15,000 bases of DNA from Eimeria necatrix (GCF_000499385.1 NW_013654428.1:1-15000); one strand, 5' to 3'. Shown: positions 1-7,483, counted from the stretch's first letter. Numbers and translations: made by a program. The notes: a model not told the origin generated them from the sequence alone.

Positions 1-84
<84 letters not shown>
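1..84. repeat. Uninterrupted (CTG)28 array at the window edge
   Basis: A perfect run of CTG opens the window and continues off its left edge. It is followed by CTCCCCACAG at 83-92, which would be a reasonable + strand 3' splice site, so the array may be the pyrimidine-containing end of an intron in the carboxypeptidase gene. It could equally be coding; the sequence alone does not settle this. Confidence 0.9.
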
Positions 85-86
<2 letters not shown>

Positions 87-92
87 CCACAG

Positions 93-204
93 CCCAGTCT
101 GTCCGGAGCAGCTGCTCCTTCTCCGCTGAATGGATGCCTTGCTGCTGCTGCTTCCGCTGCTGCCGCCTCACCGCCTTCGCCTCCGCTGCCTTTGCCGCTG
201 CTGC

Positions 205-246
<42 letters not shown>

Positions 247-271
247 AGCTATGCAGCAATTCAAGCCACAG
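93..271 (+). other. Undetermined segment upstream of the first recognisable peptidase exon
   Basis: This stretch sits between a possible acceptor (AG at 91-92) and the first sequence that resembles the M14 peptidase. It is Pro/Ala/Leu- or Cys-rich in the three + frames and includes a CTG run at about 205-244. The frame that leads into the peptidase exon has a TGA at 127-129, so 93-129 cannot be coding in that frame. Possible acceptors before the peptidase motif end at 248, 256 and 271. I see no HxxE zinc motif here. It may be intron, a low-complexity exon in another frame, or both. Confidence 0.5.
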
Positions 272-383
272 GCAACACTTCCATCCGCAAAAACCGCCGG
301 CCGCCCCCACAGCCTCACCGCCCCTTCGAAGACTTCGGAGTTGACCTCAACAGAAACTACGACTTCCACTTCCAGTCCATCGG
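272..383 (+). CDS. Zinc carboxypeptidase (peptidase M14), internal exon with the substrate-binding Arg motif
   Basis: This exon encodes the middle of a metallocarboxypeptidase, which removes C-terminal residues from peptides. It carries RKNRRP followed by GVDLNRNYDFHF. In family M14, GVDxNRN is a signature segment, and its Asn-Arg pair corresponds to Asn144/Arg145 of carboxypeptidase A, which bind the substrate carboxylate. The frame is codon position 271+3n. The 5' edge is uncertain: I chose the acceptor CCACAG ending at 271, but 248 or 256 would also keep the frame open. The proposed donor is GG|GTCC at 383/384, giving a two-base overhang that matches the acceptor at 832; CA|GTCC at 374/375 has the same phase and would drop three residues. 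The HxxE motif that supplies the first two zinc ligands must lie upstream, outside the window. Confidence 0.85.
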
Positions 384-390
384 GTCCGCC

Positions 391-694
391 CAGCTAGCTA
401 GCTAGCCAGCTAGCTAGCTAGCTAGCTAGCCAGCTAGCTGGCTAGCTAGCTAGCTAGGTGGCCAGCTAGCTAGCTAGCTAGCTAGCTAGGTAGCTGGAGG
501 GCTAGCTAGGTACCTAGCTGGCTGGCTGGCTGGTTAGCCAGCTCGCTAAGTAGCTAGCTAGCCAGCTAGCCAGCTAGCTAGCCAGCTAGCTAGCCAGTCA
601 GCCATCAGCTAGCTAGCCAGATAGCTAGCCAGCCAGCTAGCCAGCTAGCTAGCCAGTCAGCCATCAGCTAGCTAGCCAGCTAGCCAGCTAGCCA
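391..694. repeat. AGCT/CTAG tetranucleotide array (degenerate), intronic
   Basis: About 300 bases of (AGCT)n with interspersed CCAG, GGCT and CATC variants. The unit is its own reverse complement, so the array has no strand and can fold back on itself anywhere. It lies inside the proposed 449-base intron 384-832 of the carboxypeptidase gene, between the GVDLNRN exon and the SEPET exon. The rest of the intron (695-759) is ordinary GC-rich sequence in which I see no gene. Confidence 0.95.
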
Positions 695-758
695 GGCACA
701 CGGCTCCCTGCCTTTTGCGCCGGCAGTCCAGGCCGCTGACACGCCAGCCAGAAGCACC

Positions 759-759
<1 letters not shown>

Positions 760-807
<48 letters not shown>
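760..807 (+). repeat. (CAG)16 array near the 3' end of an intron
   Basis: Sixteen perfect CAG units are followed by GAGTCAGTTTG and then a short CTG run ending in the acceptor CTGCAG at 832. The run is open in all frames, but joining the exon at 833 to GVDLNRN in phase makes it intronic. If the acceptor is wrong it could be a polyglutamine segment. Confidence 0.8.
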
Positions 808-810
<3 letters not shown>

Positions 811-832
811 TCAGTTTGTGCTGCTGCTGCAG

Positions 833-922
833 GGAAGTGCCTGAGGAGTACGGGGGCCCCTACCCCTTCAGCGAGCCCGAGACGCAGGCCATCAAGTGCC
901 TCGTAGAGCGCTACGAGCAGCA

Positions 923-978
<56 letters not shown>

Positions 979-1127
979 GCGTGGGGGACTACAGCACGGG
1001 CTTGTTCACTGCTGCTCTGAACTTCCACACTTACGGAGACACCTGGACTTATCCTTTTAATTGCTGCAGAGACAAGTTGCTGCCTCCCTGGGCCAAAGCA
1101 GCTTACGAAGAACTCAAACTGTCAGCC

Positions 1128-1172
<45 letters not shown>

Positions 1173-1331
1173 GCTGCTGGTGGTGGTGCTGCTGCTGCTG
1201 CCGCTGCTGGTGGTGGTGCTGCTGCTGATGGCGCTGCTGCTGATGGTGCTGCTGCTAATGGTGCAGCTGCTGATGGTGCTGCTGCTGCTAATGGTGCAGC
1301 TGCTGATGGTGCTGCTGCTGCTAATGGTGCA

Positions 1332-1365
<34 letters not shown>

Positions 1366-1446
1366 TTGCTTTTCCCTTCCTTGCCGTCGCTGCTGCATTT
1401 TCTCTAAATCCTTTCACAGCAGCAACAGCACCACCCCCTCCCCCTC

Positions 1447-1477
<31 letters not shown>

Positions 1478-1605
1478 GAATCAGCAGCAGCCACAGCAGC
1501 AGCAGCAGCAGCAGCAGCAGGTGTTGGGGTGTCTGTACAGGGCTCTGTCTTTGCCCAATTTTGCTCCTGCCCCTTTAAACCCAATTTTGGGATATCCCAC
1601 AACAG
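833..1605 (+). CDS. Zinc carboxypeptidase (M14), central exon with the third zinc-ligand His
   Basis: The exon starts after CTGCTGCTGCAG (AG at 831-832) and ends at ACAACAG|GTGCG (donor 1606). It reads EEYGGPYPFSEPETQAIKC, which aligns with the 'Y.G...SE.E...I' segment of carboxypeptidase A. A polyGln run of about 18 residues follows, then ALNFHTYGDTWTYPFN, whose His corresponds to the third zinc ligand (His196 in carboxypeptidase A). LLPPWAKAAYEELKL follows, then roughly 85 residues of Ala, Gly, Asp and Asn (1129-1365), a Pro/Gln-rich stretch, and finally PNFAPAPLNPILGYPTTG, which leads into the conserved 'G.xDW' segment on the next exon. The low-complexity segments fall where M14 enzymes have surface loops and roughly double the expected length. 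Codon usage outside the repeats is GC-rich at third positions. Confidence 0.93.
1129..1365 (+). repeat. In-frame GCT-rich coding repeat (Ala with Gly, Asp, Asn)
   Basis: The DNA is GCT-rich, interrupted at intervals by GGTGGTGGT, GATGG and AATGGTGCAG. The part from about 1215 to 1340 repeats GCTGATGGTGCTGCTGCT and GCTAATGGTGCAG, which read as ADGAAA and ANGAAA. It is inside the M14 catalytic domain exon, so copy-number change would alter loop length without shifting frame as long as units of three are gained or lost. Confidence 0.9.
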
Positions 1606-2555
1606 GTGCGAAATTAATTAATTAATTTATTTTATTTTATTTTATTTTATTTTATTTAATTAATTAAATTTAATTTAATTAATTAAATTTAATTAATTTA
1701 ATTAATTTAATATAATTTAATTAATTTAATTTAATTAATTTAATTCAATTCCCCACGGAGGGCTCGCAGGCGAAGAGGCGCACAAGAAGCACCTGCGGAA
1801 ATAAAATGAAATTAAAACAATTAAAAACAAATAATTAATTAATTAATTAAACAGATAATTAATTAAATAATTAATTAAATAATTAAATAATTAATTAAAT
1901 AAAAAGTTAAATAAAAATAAATAATTAAATAAATATTTAGATAGGTAATTAAATAAGTAATTAAATAAGTAATTAAATAAGTAATTAGACAAATAAATAT
2001 ATAAATAATCAATTAATTAATTCGTTACCTATATTAATTTAATTGCTTAATTGATTGATTAATTAAATAATTATTCAATTATTTAATTATTTGATTTTAT
2101 TAAATTAATTAAGTTAACTAAATTAATAAAATTAATAAAATTGATTGAATTAATTAAATTAAATTAATTAATTTTATTAATCTAATTATTTATCTTTATT
2201 TATTAAATTAATTAAATTAATTAAATTAATTAAATTAATTAAATTAATTAAATTAATTAATTTAAATCAAACGAAATAATAAACAATAAGAGGGCGCCAG
2301 ACTGCAGAACAACGCAGAAAAAAAAAGAGACTGCAGCAGCACAGAAATAAAAAAACAAAGTGAATAAAAGAAAACAAACAAATAAATAAATAAATAAAGT
2401 AATTAATTAATTAATCAAAAAGAAAGTAAATAAATTAATTAATTAATCAGAAAATAGACAAACAGCAATAACGAACTAAGAAGAGCGAAAACTGCGCAGC
2501 AGCGCTGCTGCTGCTGCAGCAGCAGCAGCAGCAGCGCAGCAGCAGCAGCAGCAGC

Positions 2556-2590
<35 letters not shown>

Positions 2591-2605
2591 GCGTGTGCTG
2601 CGCAG
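1606..2605 (+). other. 1000-base intron of the carboxypeptidase gene, TTAA-rich
   Basis: The donor is CAG|GTGCGA at 1606 and the acceptor is TGCGCAG ending at 2605. Exon ends are one base (G) plus two bases (GG), which restores a Gly codon and joins GYPTTG to EADDW exactly as family M14 requires. From about 1612 to 2450 the intron is almost entirely (TTAA)n and its variants AAAT and TTTA, broken by a small GC-rich island at 1750-1800 and another at about 2290-2340. The last 100 bases are CAG arrays. I see no gene inside it. Confidence 0.9.
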
Positions 2606-2870
2606 GGGAGGCGGACGACTGGCTGCTGGCAGCAAAAGGGGTGTTGGCAGTGAGCCCAGAAATCGGCGAAGAGGCCGGGGGCTTCTGGCAAGCTAGCCAG
2701 CTAGCTGAGCTAGCTGCTGGGGGGGCGCAGCTAGCTAGCCAGCTAGCCAGAGTCCAGGGCTTTGCAGACAGGGCCGGCGAGGAGCTAGCTGCCCGCGCGA
2801 AGCAGCAGCTGCTGGACCCCCAGGCCCTCAGGGGCTTGCTGCAGCAGGTTGCTGCGCTGCAGCAGCAGCT

Positions 2871-2923
<53 letters not shown>

Positions 2924-2973
2924 CGGGAGAGGCAGGGGAGGCGCTGCTGCATGCGCAGGAAAATGAGACAGAG
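2606..2973 (+). CDS. Zinc carboxypeptidase (M14), exon with the catalytic Glu and C-terminal extension
   Basis: After the splice at 2605/2606 the protein reads GEADDWLLAAKGVLAVSPEIG followed by EEAGGFW. This aligns with the end of the M14 catalytic domain. The Glu of SPEIG corresponds to Glu270 of carboxypeptidase A, the general acid/base, and the spacing to the following Gly-Phe is also conserved. From about residue 35 of the exon the sequence becomes helical and Ala/Leu/Gln-rich (QLASQLARVQGFADRAGEEL), then a polyGln run, then AGEALLHAQENETE. The donor is GAG|GTGGGT at 2974, phase 0. If it is not used, the frame would continue into an F/L-rich translation of a pyrimidine tract and stop near 3063; I take that as intron read-through. 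Small AGCT-like elements (2690-2750) are here coding, as repeated 'QLAS'. Confidence 0.92.
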
Positions 2974-3130
2974 GTGGGTTTGGCTCTTTTTCATTTCTGT
3001 CTTTTTCTTTTTATTTTATTTTATTTCTTTTTATTTTATTTAATTTCTTTTTCTTTTATTTAATTTCTTTTTCTTTTATTTCTTTTTCTCTTTTTATTTA
3101 TTCCTTTTTTGCTTCTTTTGCTTTCTTCAG
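2974..3130 (+). other. Pyrimidine-rich intron
   Basis: The segment begins GTGGGT and ends TTGCTTTCTTCAG. Between them are about 140 bases of T-rich sequence made of TTTTATT and TTTCTTTT. This is the clearest example in the window of the T-rich tract that precedes a 3' splice site and it confirms + strand transcription of the carboxypeptidase gene up to at least 3131. On the minus strand its right end would also encode the Lys/Glu-rich end of a competing open frame (see 3098-3450). Confidence 0.75.
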
Positions 3131-3450
3131 TGTCTCTGCTGCTGCTGCTGTCTCCCTTCTTCGACTGCTGCTGCTCTTCGGCTCTGTGTCGACCTGCAGC
3201 AGCTGCAGCAGCAGCAGCAGCTGCTGTTGCTGTTGCTGCAGCTGCTGCAGCTGCTGTTGCTGCAGCTGCTGCAGCAGCAGCAGCTGCTGCTGCTGCTGCT
3301 GCTTGGCGCTGTCTGTTGGTGCTAGCTGCTTCTTGAAATGCAACAAAACGTCTTTAATGCTTTGAGCTGCTGCTGCTGCTGCTGCTCTTTTAGCCGCTGC
3401 TGCTACTGCTTTTGCTGCTGCTGCTGCTGCAGTTGTGGGAAGTCCATACA
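3098..3450 (-). CDS. Candidate minus-strand terminal exon, unknown protein
   Basis: On the minus strand, after acceptor TTATCTCCAG (AG at 3452-3451), the frame reads YGLPTTAAAAAAKAV, then SIKDVLLHFKKQLAPTDSAK, a Gln/Leu-rich stretch, and ends VDTEPKSSSSRRRETAAAAE followed by TLKKAKEAKKE and TAA. The non-repeat pieces are hydrophilic and helix-like, as expected of a real coccidian protein tail. I do not recognise a family. It overlaps, on the opposite strand, the acceptor and putative tail exon of the carboxypeptidase gene, so at most one of the two is likely to be a main product unless the genes overlap at their 3' ends. Some of the apparent Lys/Glu content comes simply from reading the pyrimidine tract backwards. 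Confidence 0.4.
3131..3325 (+). CDS. Possible last exon of the carboxypeptidase gene (Leu/Gln-rich tail)
   Basis: Continuing in phase 0 from the acceptor at 3130, the frame reads CLCCCCCLPSSTAAALRLC and then a mixed run of Gln and Leu, ending in TAG at 3323-3325. The catalytic domain is already complete upstream, so this would be a non-catalytic tail. The segment contains no family-specific sequence. The competing explanation is that the + gene ends before here and that the opposite strand is coding. The exon call rests only on the strong acceptor and the open frame. Confidence 0.35.
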   Translation, partial: CLCCCCCLPSSTAAALRLCVDLQQLQQQQQLLLLLLQLLQLLLLQLLQQQQLLLLLLLGAVCWC

Positions 3451-3516
3451 CTGGAGATAAGCAACAAGTGAGTCAGCTGCAGCTGTCTTCCTTAAGCTGC
3501 TGCTGTCAGTCCCTAC

Positions 3517-3758
3517 CTGCTGCTTCTGCTGCAGCAGCTTTGCTGCTGCTGCTGCTGCAGCTTTGCTGCTGCTGCTGCTGCAGCTTTGCTGCTGCTGCTG
3601 CAGCAGCTTTGCTGCTGCTGGTGCAGCAGCTTTGCTGCTGCTGCTGCCTCTGGAACCTTGTAGGCAGTTGTTCTGCTGCTGCTGCTGCTGCTGGAGCGGT
3701 GTAGGCACCAGTGCTGCTACTGGCAGCTGTGCTGCTGCTGCTAGAGCGGTGTAAGCCG

Positions 3759-3802
<44 letters not shown>

Positions 3803-3954
3803 GTGCGCAGCGGCCTGACGGGCCCCTCGACGCCGCTGCAGCTGCTGGCGATTTCGGGGTCTTTGCTGCCGCTGTCTTTAGTGCCTCCGAAGGCCCGGGG
3901 CTTTTTTGCTGCTGCAGCAGATGCAGCACTTCCTCTTTCCCGCTGCAGCAGCAA
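3517..3954 (-). CDS. Candidate minus-strand exon with Ser/Ala/Gln repeats, unknown protein
   Basis: An open minus frame reads LLQRERGSAAS, then KKPRAFGGTKDSGSKDPEIA, then polySer, and then two copies of a SSSSKAAA-AAAKLLQQ module. It ends at donor CAGCAG|GTAGGG (GT at 3516-3515). Together with acceptor TTATCTCCAG at 3452-3451 this defines a 66-base intron with near-consensus ends. In the frame given, the join leads to an early TAG; the frame two bases on (with EQLPTRFQR) joins in phase to the exon at 3450. The 5' limit is arbitrary because the open frame meets a good + strand exon at 3949. No family recognised; triplet repeats keep several frames open. Confidence 0.4.
3530..3650. repeat. Short tandem repeat of a CAGCTTTGCTGCTGCTG module
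   Basis: At least five spaced copies of CAGCTTTGCTGCTGCTG occur between 3534 and 3645, at intervals of about 21 to 30 bases (mostly multiples of three). They are CTG arrays with a regular CTTTG interruption, so the array has expanded as a composite unit and not as a plain triplet. On the minus strand the module encodes SSSKAAAAAAKLLQQ-like peptides. Confidence 0.75.
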
Positions 3955-4068
3955 TCCGAAGTTTGCTGGCAGCAGAATTCGCTTCGACTTCGCGGGGGCC
4001 TACAGGCGCCTGGGCAGGAGCTACAGCCAGCTGCTGCGCAGGAACAGGCTGCTGCAGCAGCACAAGCT

Positions 4069-4125
<57 letters not shown>

Positions 4126-4197
4126 GGAGCAGCCGCAGCGATGGCCGCAGCAGGAGGTGGAAGGCGCCGCACTGCAACATGAGCGGGAGGAAATCGG

Positions 4198-4259
<62 letters not shown>

Positions 4260-4453
4260 TAGTTGGCGAAATGGTTAGTGGGGAGGGAGCTGCTGCTGCG
4301 CTGCAGCAGGCGCAAGAGGCCCTTGCTGTCTTCCAAGGAGGCCTAACAAAAAAGCCAGCTGCAGCAGCAGAAGCAGCAGAAGCAGCAGCAGCAGCAGCAG
4401 CAGCAACGGTCGAAGCCGCAGCAACAGCAGCAGCACTGCAGACGGCAGCGTCT

Positions 4454-4492
<39 letters not shown>

Positions 4493-4645
4493 CGCGCCCG
4501 CGCAGTGGTAGACGCAGCAGCAAAAGGACTAATGGCAGCAGCAGAAGGACAAACTGAAAGTTTGCTGCTGCTGCTGCAGGTGGGCGGGCAGCTGCGGCAG
4601 CGCAGAGAGCCCCCGGCCTTCGGCGCCCCACACACCCTCCCCCTG
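3949..4645 (+). CDS. Candidate + strand exon, polyGln/polyAla protein of unknown family
   Basis: The exon follows the best local acceptor, TTCCTCTTTCCCGCTGCAG (AG at 3947-3948), and reads SNPKFAGSRIRFDFAGAYRR then LGRSYSQLLRRNRLLQQHKL. This is GC3-rich, non-repetitive and clearly coding-like. Two long polyGln tracts follow (4069-4122 and 4199-4258), separated by REQPQRWPQQEVEGAALQ and HEREEIG, then VGEMVSGEGAAAALQQAQEA, LAVFQGGLTKK and long polyAla. It can end at CTG|GTATGA (4645) just before an AGCT array, at CAG|GTGGGC (4579), or with TGA at 4649-4651. The Tyr-x6-Tyr...Arg-Asn-x-Leu-Leu pattern resembles a segment of RecF-type ATPases, but only weakly and without other motifs, so I give no function. 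Whether it belongs to the carboxypeptidase transcript or to a separate gene is open. Confidence 0.6.
4066..4258 (+). repeat. Two long CAG arrays within an exon (polyGln)
   Basis: CAG runs at about 4069-4122 and 4199-4258 are separated by 76 bases of mixed sequence. They read as Gln in the preferred + frame, as Ser or Ala in the others. The two arrays are almost uninterrupted, which suggests recent expansion. Confidence 0.9.
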
Positions 4646-4660
4646 GTATGAAACCCCCAC

Positions 4661-5012
4661 AGCTAGCTAGCTAGCTAGCTAGCCATCTAGCTAGCTAGCT
4701 GGCTAGCTAGCTAGATGGCTAGCTAGTTGGCGAGCTATCTGGCTAGCTGGCTGGCTAGCTAGCTAGCTAGCTGGCTAGCTAGCTGGCGAGCTGGCTGGCT
4801 GGCTAGCTGGCTGGCTAGCTAGCTAGCTAGCTGGCTAGCTAGCTGGCGAGCTGGCTGGCTAGCTGGCTGGCCAGCTAGCTCCCTGGTTGGCTAGCCACTT
4901 GGCTGGCTAGCTACCTAACTAGCTGCCTGGCTAGTTAGCTAGCTAGCTGGCTAGCTAGCATTGCTAGCCAGATATTGAACTACAGAGACATGATGCAGAG
5001 CTAGCTAGCTCT
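4661..5012. repeat. AGCT/CTAG tetranucleotide array, probably intronic
   Basis: About 310 bases of degenerate (AGCT)n with GGCT, GGCGAGCT and CATCTAGC variants, including an internal near-exact duplication (4754-4793 with 4814-4853). A short unique stretch (4971-4998) and a final AGCTAGCTAGCT follow. Two other AGCT arrays in this window fall inside well-supported introns. By analogy this one would be the intron between donor GTATGA at 4646 and acceptor at 5120. Confidence 0.9.
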
Positions 5013-5120
5013 TTAGACTGCTGCTGTTGCTGCTGCTTCTGCTGCTGCCGATCCCTCTGCGCTGTTTGCTGCTTCCTGTTGCTCATTGTGGCTCTGCTGC
5101 TGCTGCTGCTGTTGCTGCAG

Positions 5121-5322
5121 CAGCAGCAGCAGAAGGAGCAGAAGGAAGAGGAGGAAGCGAGCTCTGTTGCTGCAGTCTGCGTGCTTCAGTTTGTCCCCCA
5201 GGTTTGCTTCCCTCAGAGCCAAGCTGCTGCTGCTGCTGCTGCTGCTACCGCTGCTGCTGCTGTTCTGCTGCTGCTGCTGCTGCTACCGCTGCTGTTGCTG
5301 TTGCTGCTGCTGCTGCTTTAAA
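5121..5322 (+). CDS. Candidate + strand exon, Glu/Lys then hydrophobic, unknown
   Basis: A long CTG- and T-rich tract (5020-5118) ends in the acceptor GTTGCTGCAG at 5120. The phase-0 frame, which matches the donor at 4645, reads QQQQKEQKEEEEASSVAAVC and VLQFVPQVCFPQSQ, then Ala and Leu runs, and meets TAA at 5320-5322. A donor-like CAG|GTTTGC at about 5203 could end the exon earlier and would also be phase 0. The minus strand gives an equally open reading (ALREANLGDKLKHADCSNRA, stop near 5013). I prefer + because of the acceptor tract and phase agreement, but the evidence is modest. Confidence 0.4.
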
Positions 5323-5600
5323 GTAAAAGCATTACAAATTGTATGTGTATGGACTTTGTGGCATCTTTGAATGAGCAGCATTTAAAAATAAGTAGCTTAA
5401 CAAACAAATGGCATTTAAAAAAGAAGAAATTAATAAACAAATGGCATTAAAATAAAAAAATTAAATTAAAAAGTGGAATTTAAAAATAAATAAATTAATT
5501 TTAAAATTAAACTTCAGTGACAGGGCCTTCAGGTGTACATACAGCTCAGAGTTTGCTGCTTGCGCTTTTCTGTTTTTTTCAAATTTAATTTTTGTGATTT
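5323..5600. other. AT-rich noncoding stretch
   Basis: Nearly 280 bases of A-rich sequence with repeated pieces such as AACAAATGGCATTTAAAA (5399-5418 and again near 5435). No gene is visible. At 5533-5544 it contains GTGTACATACAG, a copy of a dispersed motif discussed in the findings, and it ends in a T-rich stretch (5570-5603). Confidence 0.75.
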
Positions 5601-5603
5601 TTC

Positions 5604-5621
5604 TTGACACTGGAACACACG

Positions 5622-5676
<55 letters not shown>

Positions 5677-5710
5677 GAGCAGCACTAGGACCCTGCTTTA
5701 TTTGGCTGCT

Positions 5711-5741
<31 letters not shown>

Positions 5742-5835
5742 CTAATACCCTGTTTCACTTGCCGCGCCGCAGCAGCAGCAAGCAGCTCTAGGGGCTCCCC
5801 TGAGTGGGCCAGCAGCTGCAGCAGCAACAGCAGCA

Positions 5836-5875
<40 letters not shown>

Positions 5876-5876
5876 A
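5604..5876. repeat. Clustered CAG/CAA arrays
   Basis: Four CAG blocks (about 5621-5675, 5710-5740, 5770-5785, 5815-5873), some interrupted by CAA, are separated by 30-40 bases of unique sequence. All three + frames and two minus frames stay open over much of it. One minus frame (ATG at 5987, MLVQERRGPALSLRAPQWQS) is also plausible. I do not assign a coding strand to this stretch. Confidence 0.7.
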
Positions 5877-5895
5877 CTGTTCTGACTGTGCGCAG

Positions 5896-5991
5896 GAGAT
5901 AGCAGCAAAAGCGGGAACAGCAAATTGGCTTTGCCACTGTGGGGCCCGCAGAGACAAAGCGGGGCCTCTTCTCTCCTGGACCAACATCACG
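5896..5991 (+). CDS. Possible small exon of the 5121-7748 gene
   Basis: Between acceptor TGTGCGCAG (5895) and donor ACG|GTGGGA (5992) there are 32 codons: EIAAKAGTANWLCHC, GARRDKAGP and LLSWTNIT. Both ends are phase 0, matching the exon at 6459. The sequence is not repetitive. A competing minus frame that starts with ATG at 5987 covers the same bases. No family recognised. Confidence 0.35.
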
Positions 5992-5994
5992 GTG

Positions 5995-6021
5995 GGAACC
6001 CTAAACCCTAAATTAGGGTTT
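5995..6021. repeat. Short telomere-like repeat pair, diverging orientation
   Basis: AACCCTAAACCCTAAA is followed directly by TTAGGGTTT. This is CCCTAAA then TTAGGG, the reverse of the arrangement at 8378-8790. It lies just inside the proposed intron that starts at 5992. Confidence 0.8.
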
Positions 6022-6027
6022 GCAGCG

Positions 6028-6394
6028 GCTAGCTAGCTAGCTAGCTAGCTAGCTAGCTAGCAAGATGGCCTCCTGGCCAGTGGCTAGCTACACAGCTAGC
6101 TAGCTAGCTGCTTACATAGCTCGATGGCTAGCTGCTTGGCTAACTAGCTAGCCAGGCGGCTAGCTCTCCGGTCAGCTAGCTAGCTAGCTAGCTATCTAGC
6201 TAGCTGGACAGCTAGCTAGCTAGTTCTCTACTCCGCTAGCCAGCTAGCTAGCCAGCAAGCTAGCTAGCTAGCCAGCAACCTGGCCTCAAGCTTTCTCATG
6301 TTTCTCTGCTGAGAGGCCGTGTCAGTATTTGCTGCTGCGCTTGTTGCAGCTAGCTGGCTAGCTAGCTAGCTAGCTAGCTGGCTAGCTAGCTAGA
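6028..6394. repeat. AGCT/CTAG tetranucleotide arrays in a proposed intron
   Basis: Three blocks (6028-6060, about 6081-6283 and 6348-6394) of degenerate (AGCT)n are separated by short unique sequence (6284-6347 includes TTTCTCATGTTTCTC). They are followed by a T-rich tract and the acceptor at 6458. No gene is visible in this stretch. Confidence 0.9.
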
Positions 6395-6458
6395 GTTCTT
6401 TTTTGGTTTTTTGTTTTTATCTTTTGCTGCTGTGTGGGGTGCTGAGGTGTACGTACAG

Positions 6459-6521
6459 CTCTACGCAGAGACACCCGCCACACACCCGCTGTGTCAAGAC
6501 GCCGTGGAAGCTGCTAGCCAG

Positions 6522-6561
<40 letters not shown>

Positions 6562-6686
6562 TCGTGCCGCGGCGGCAGCAGCAAGGCCGCCTCAAGGCTG
6601 CTGCTGCTGCTGCTGTTGCTGCTGGCAGCTTCGCCTTAGGCTTCAGAGAGCCTTTGCTGCCGCAGGAGGTACAAGGAGACAGCAAA
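6459..6686 (+). CDS. Exon of an unrecognised + strand gene
   Basis: A T-rich tract (6395-6425) leads to acceptor GTACGTACAG at 6458. The exon reads LYAETPATHPLCQDAVEAAS then QW, a polyGln run of about a dozen residues, LVPRRQQQGRLK, polyAla, and GSFALGFREPLLPQEVQGDS, ending at K|GTAAGT (donor 6687), the strongest donor in the window. Start and end are both phase 0. The non-repeat parts are soluble and moderately acidic. No domain is recognised. The acceptor itself is part of a near-palindromic motif GTGTACGTACAG that recurs at other sites. Confidence 0.65.
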
Positions 6687-6699
6687 GTAAGTGCCCCGT

Positions 6700-6745
<46 letters not shown>

Positions 6746-6764
6746 GGCTGCTGGCTCTGCTGCC

Positions 6765-6798
<34 letters not shown>

Positions 6799-6949
6799 GT
6801 AGTGCGGAACGCACGGCTTTGAGTTGTGGCGGCATATCTTTGCCATGCTGCTGCTGCCTCGCTGCTGCTGCGCTGCTGCTGCAGCCTCAGCTGCGCTAAG
6901 TTTTGCTGCTGCTGCTGCTGCTCATTGGTTTGGGTCTGTTTGCCTTCAG

Positions 6950-7045
6950 GAAGTGCTGCTGCTGCTGCTGCTGCTGCACTTGGTGCTAATTTTATTCGCT
7001 GCGCGCTTCTGCATCTCAGCACAGTCAGCCACAGCCACCTACCTA

Positions 7046-7085
<40 letters not shown>

Positions 7086-7236
7086 GTTTGCTGCTTTTGG
7101 TGCTGCTGCTGCTGCTTAAGTTTGCTGCTGCTGCTCACGTTTTACTGCTGCTACTTGACGGCCCCCAGCTTCTTGCTGCTGCTCCTGCATGTGTAAGCGC
7201 TGCTGCTTCTTCCGCTGCTGCTGGTGCGAGTGTAAG

Positions 7237-7272
<36 letters not shown>

Positions 7273-7380
7273 GCTGCAGTGTGGCCTGCCACCCAGAAGG
7301 TCGCACAGCCCGCAGGTGGCGTTCTGCTGCTGCTACTTTCCACAAGTTTTGCTGCTGCATCTCCATGCTGCTGCGGCGAG
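6950..7380 (+). CDS. Exon of the same unrecognised + gene, Leu/Ala-rich
   Basis: The acceptor is GTTTGCCTTCAG (AG at 6948-6949), preceded by a pyrimidine-rich stretch. In phase 0 from the previous exon it reads EVLLLLLLHLVLILFAARFC, which is strongly hydrophobic and could be a membrane segment, then ISAQSATATYLP, long Ala/Leu runs, and VLQCGLPPRRSHSPQVAFCC. The donor is GCGAG|GTGAGC at 7381, phase 2. Internal donors (GTAAGC at 7192 and GTAAGT at 7232) could shorten it. Because CTG arrays give Leu in one frame and Ala in another, the hydrophobicity may be a product of the repeat and not a selected membrane helix. Confidence 0.5.
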
Positions 7381-7483
7381 GTGAGCTGCTGCTCTTAAGA
7401 CTCTGCTGCAGCAAAGCAACATCGCTCTAGCTCCCCAGCTGCTGCTGCTGCTGCTGCTGCTGCCGCTGCTGCTGCTGCTGCAG

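Noticed and set aside
2974..3063. Hydrophobic F/L-rich C-terminal extension of the carboxypeptidase, like a membrane anchor
   Set aside because: It is the direct translation of a pyrimidine tract between a good donor (GTGGGT) and a good acceptor (TTCTTCAG).
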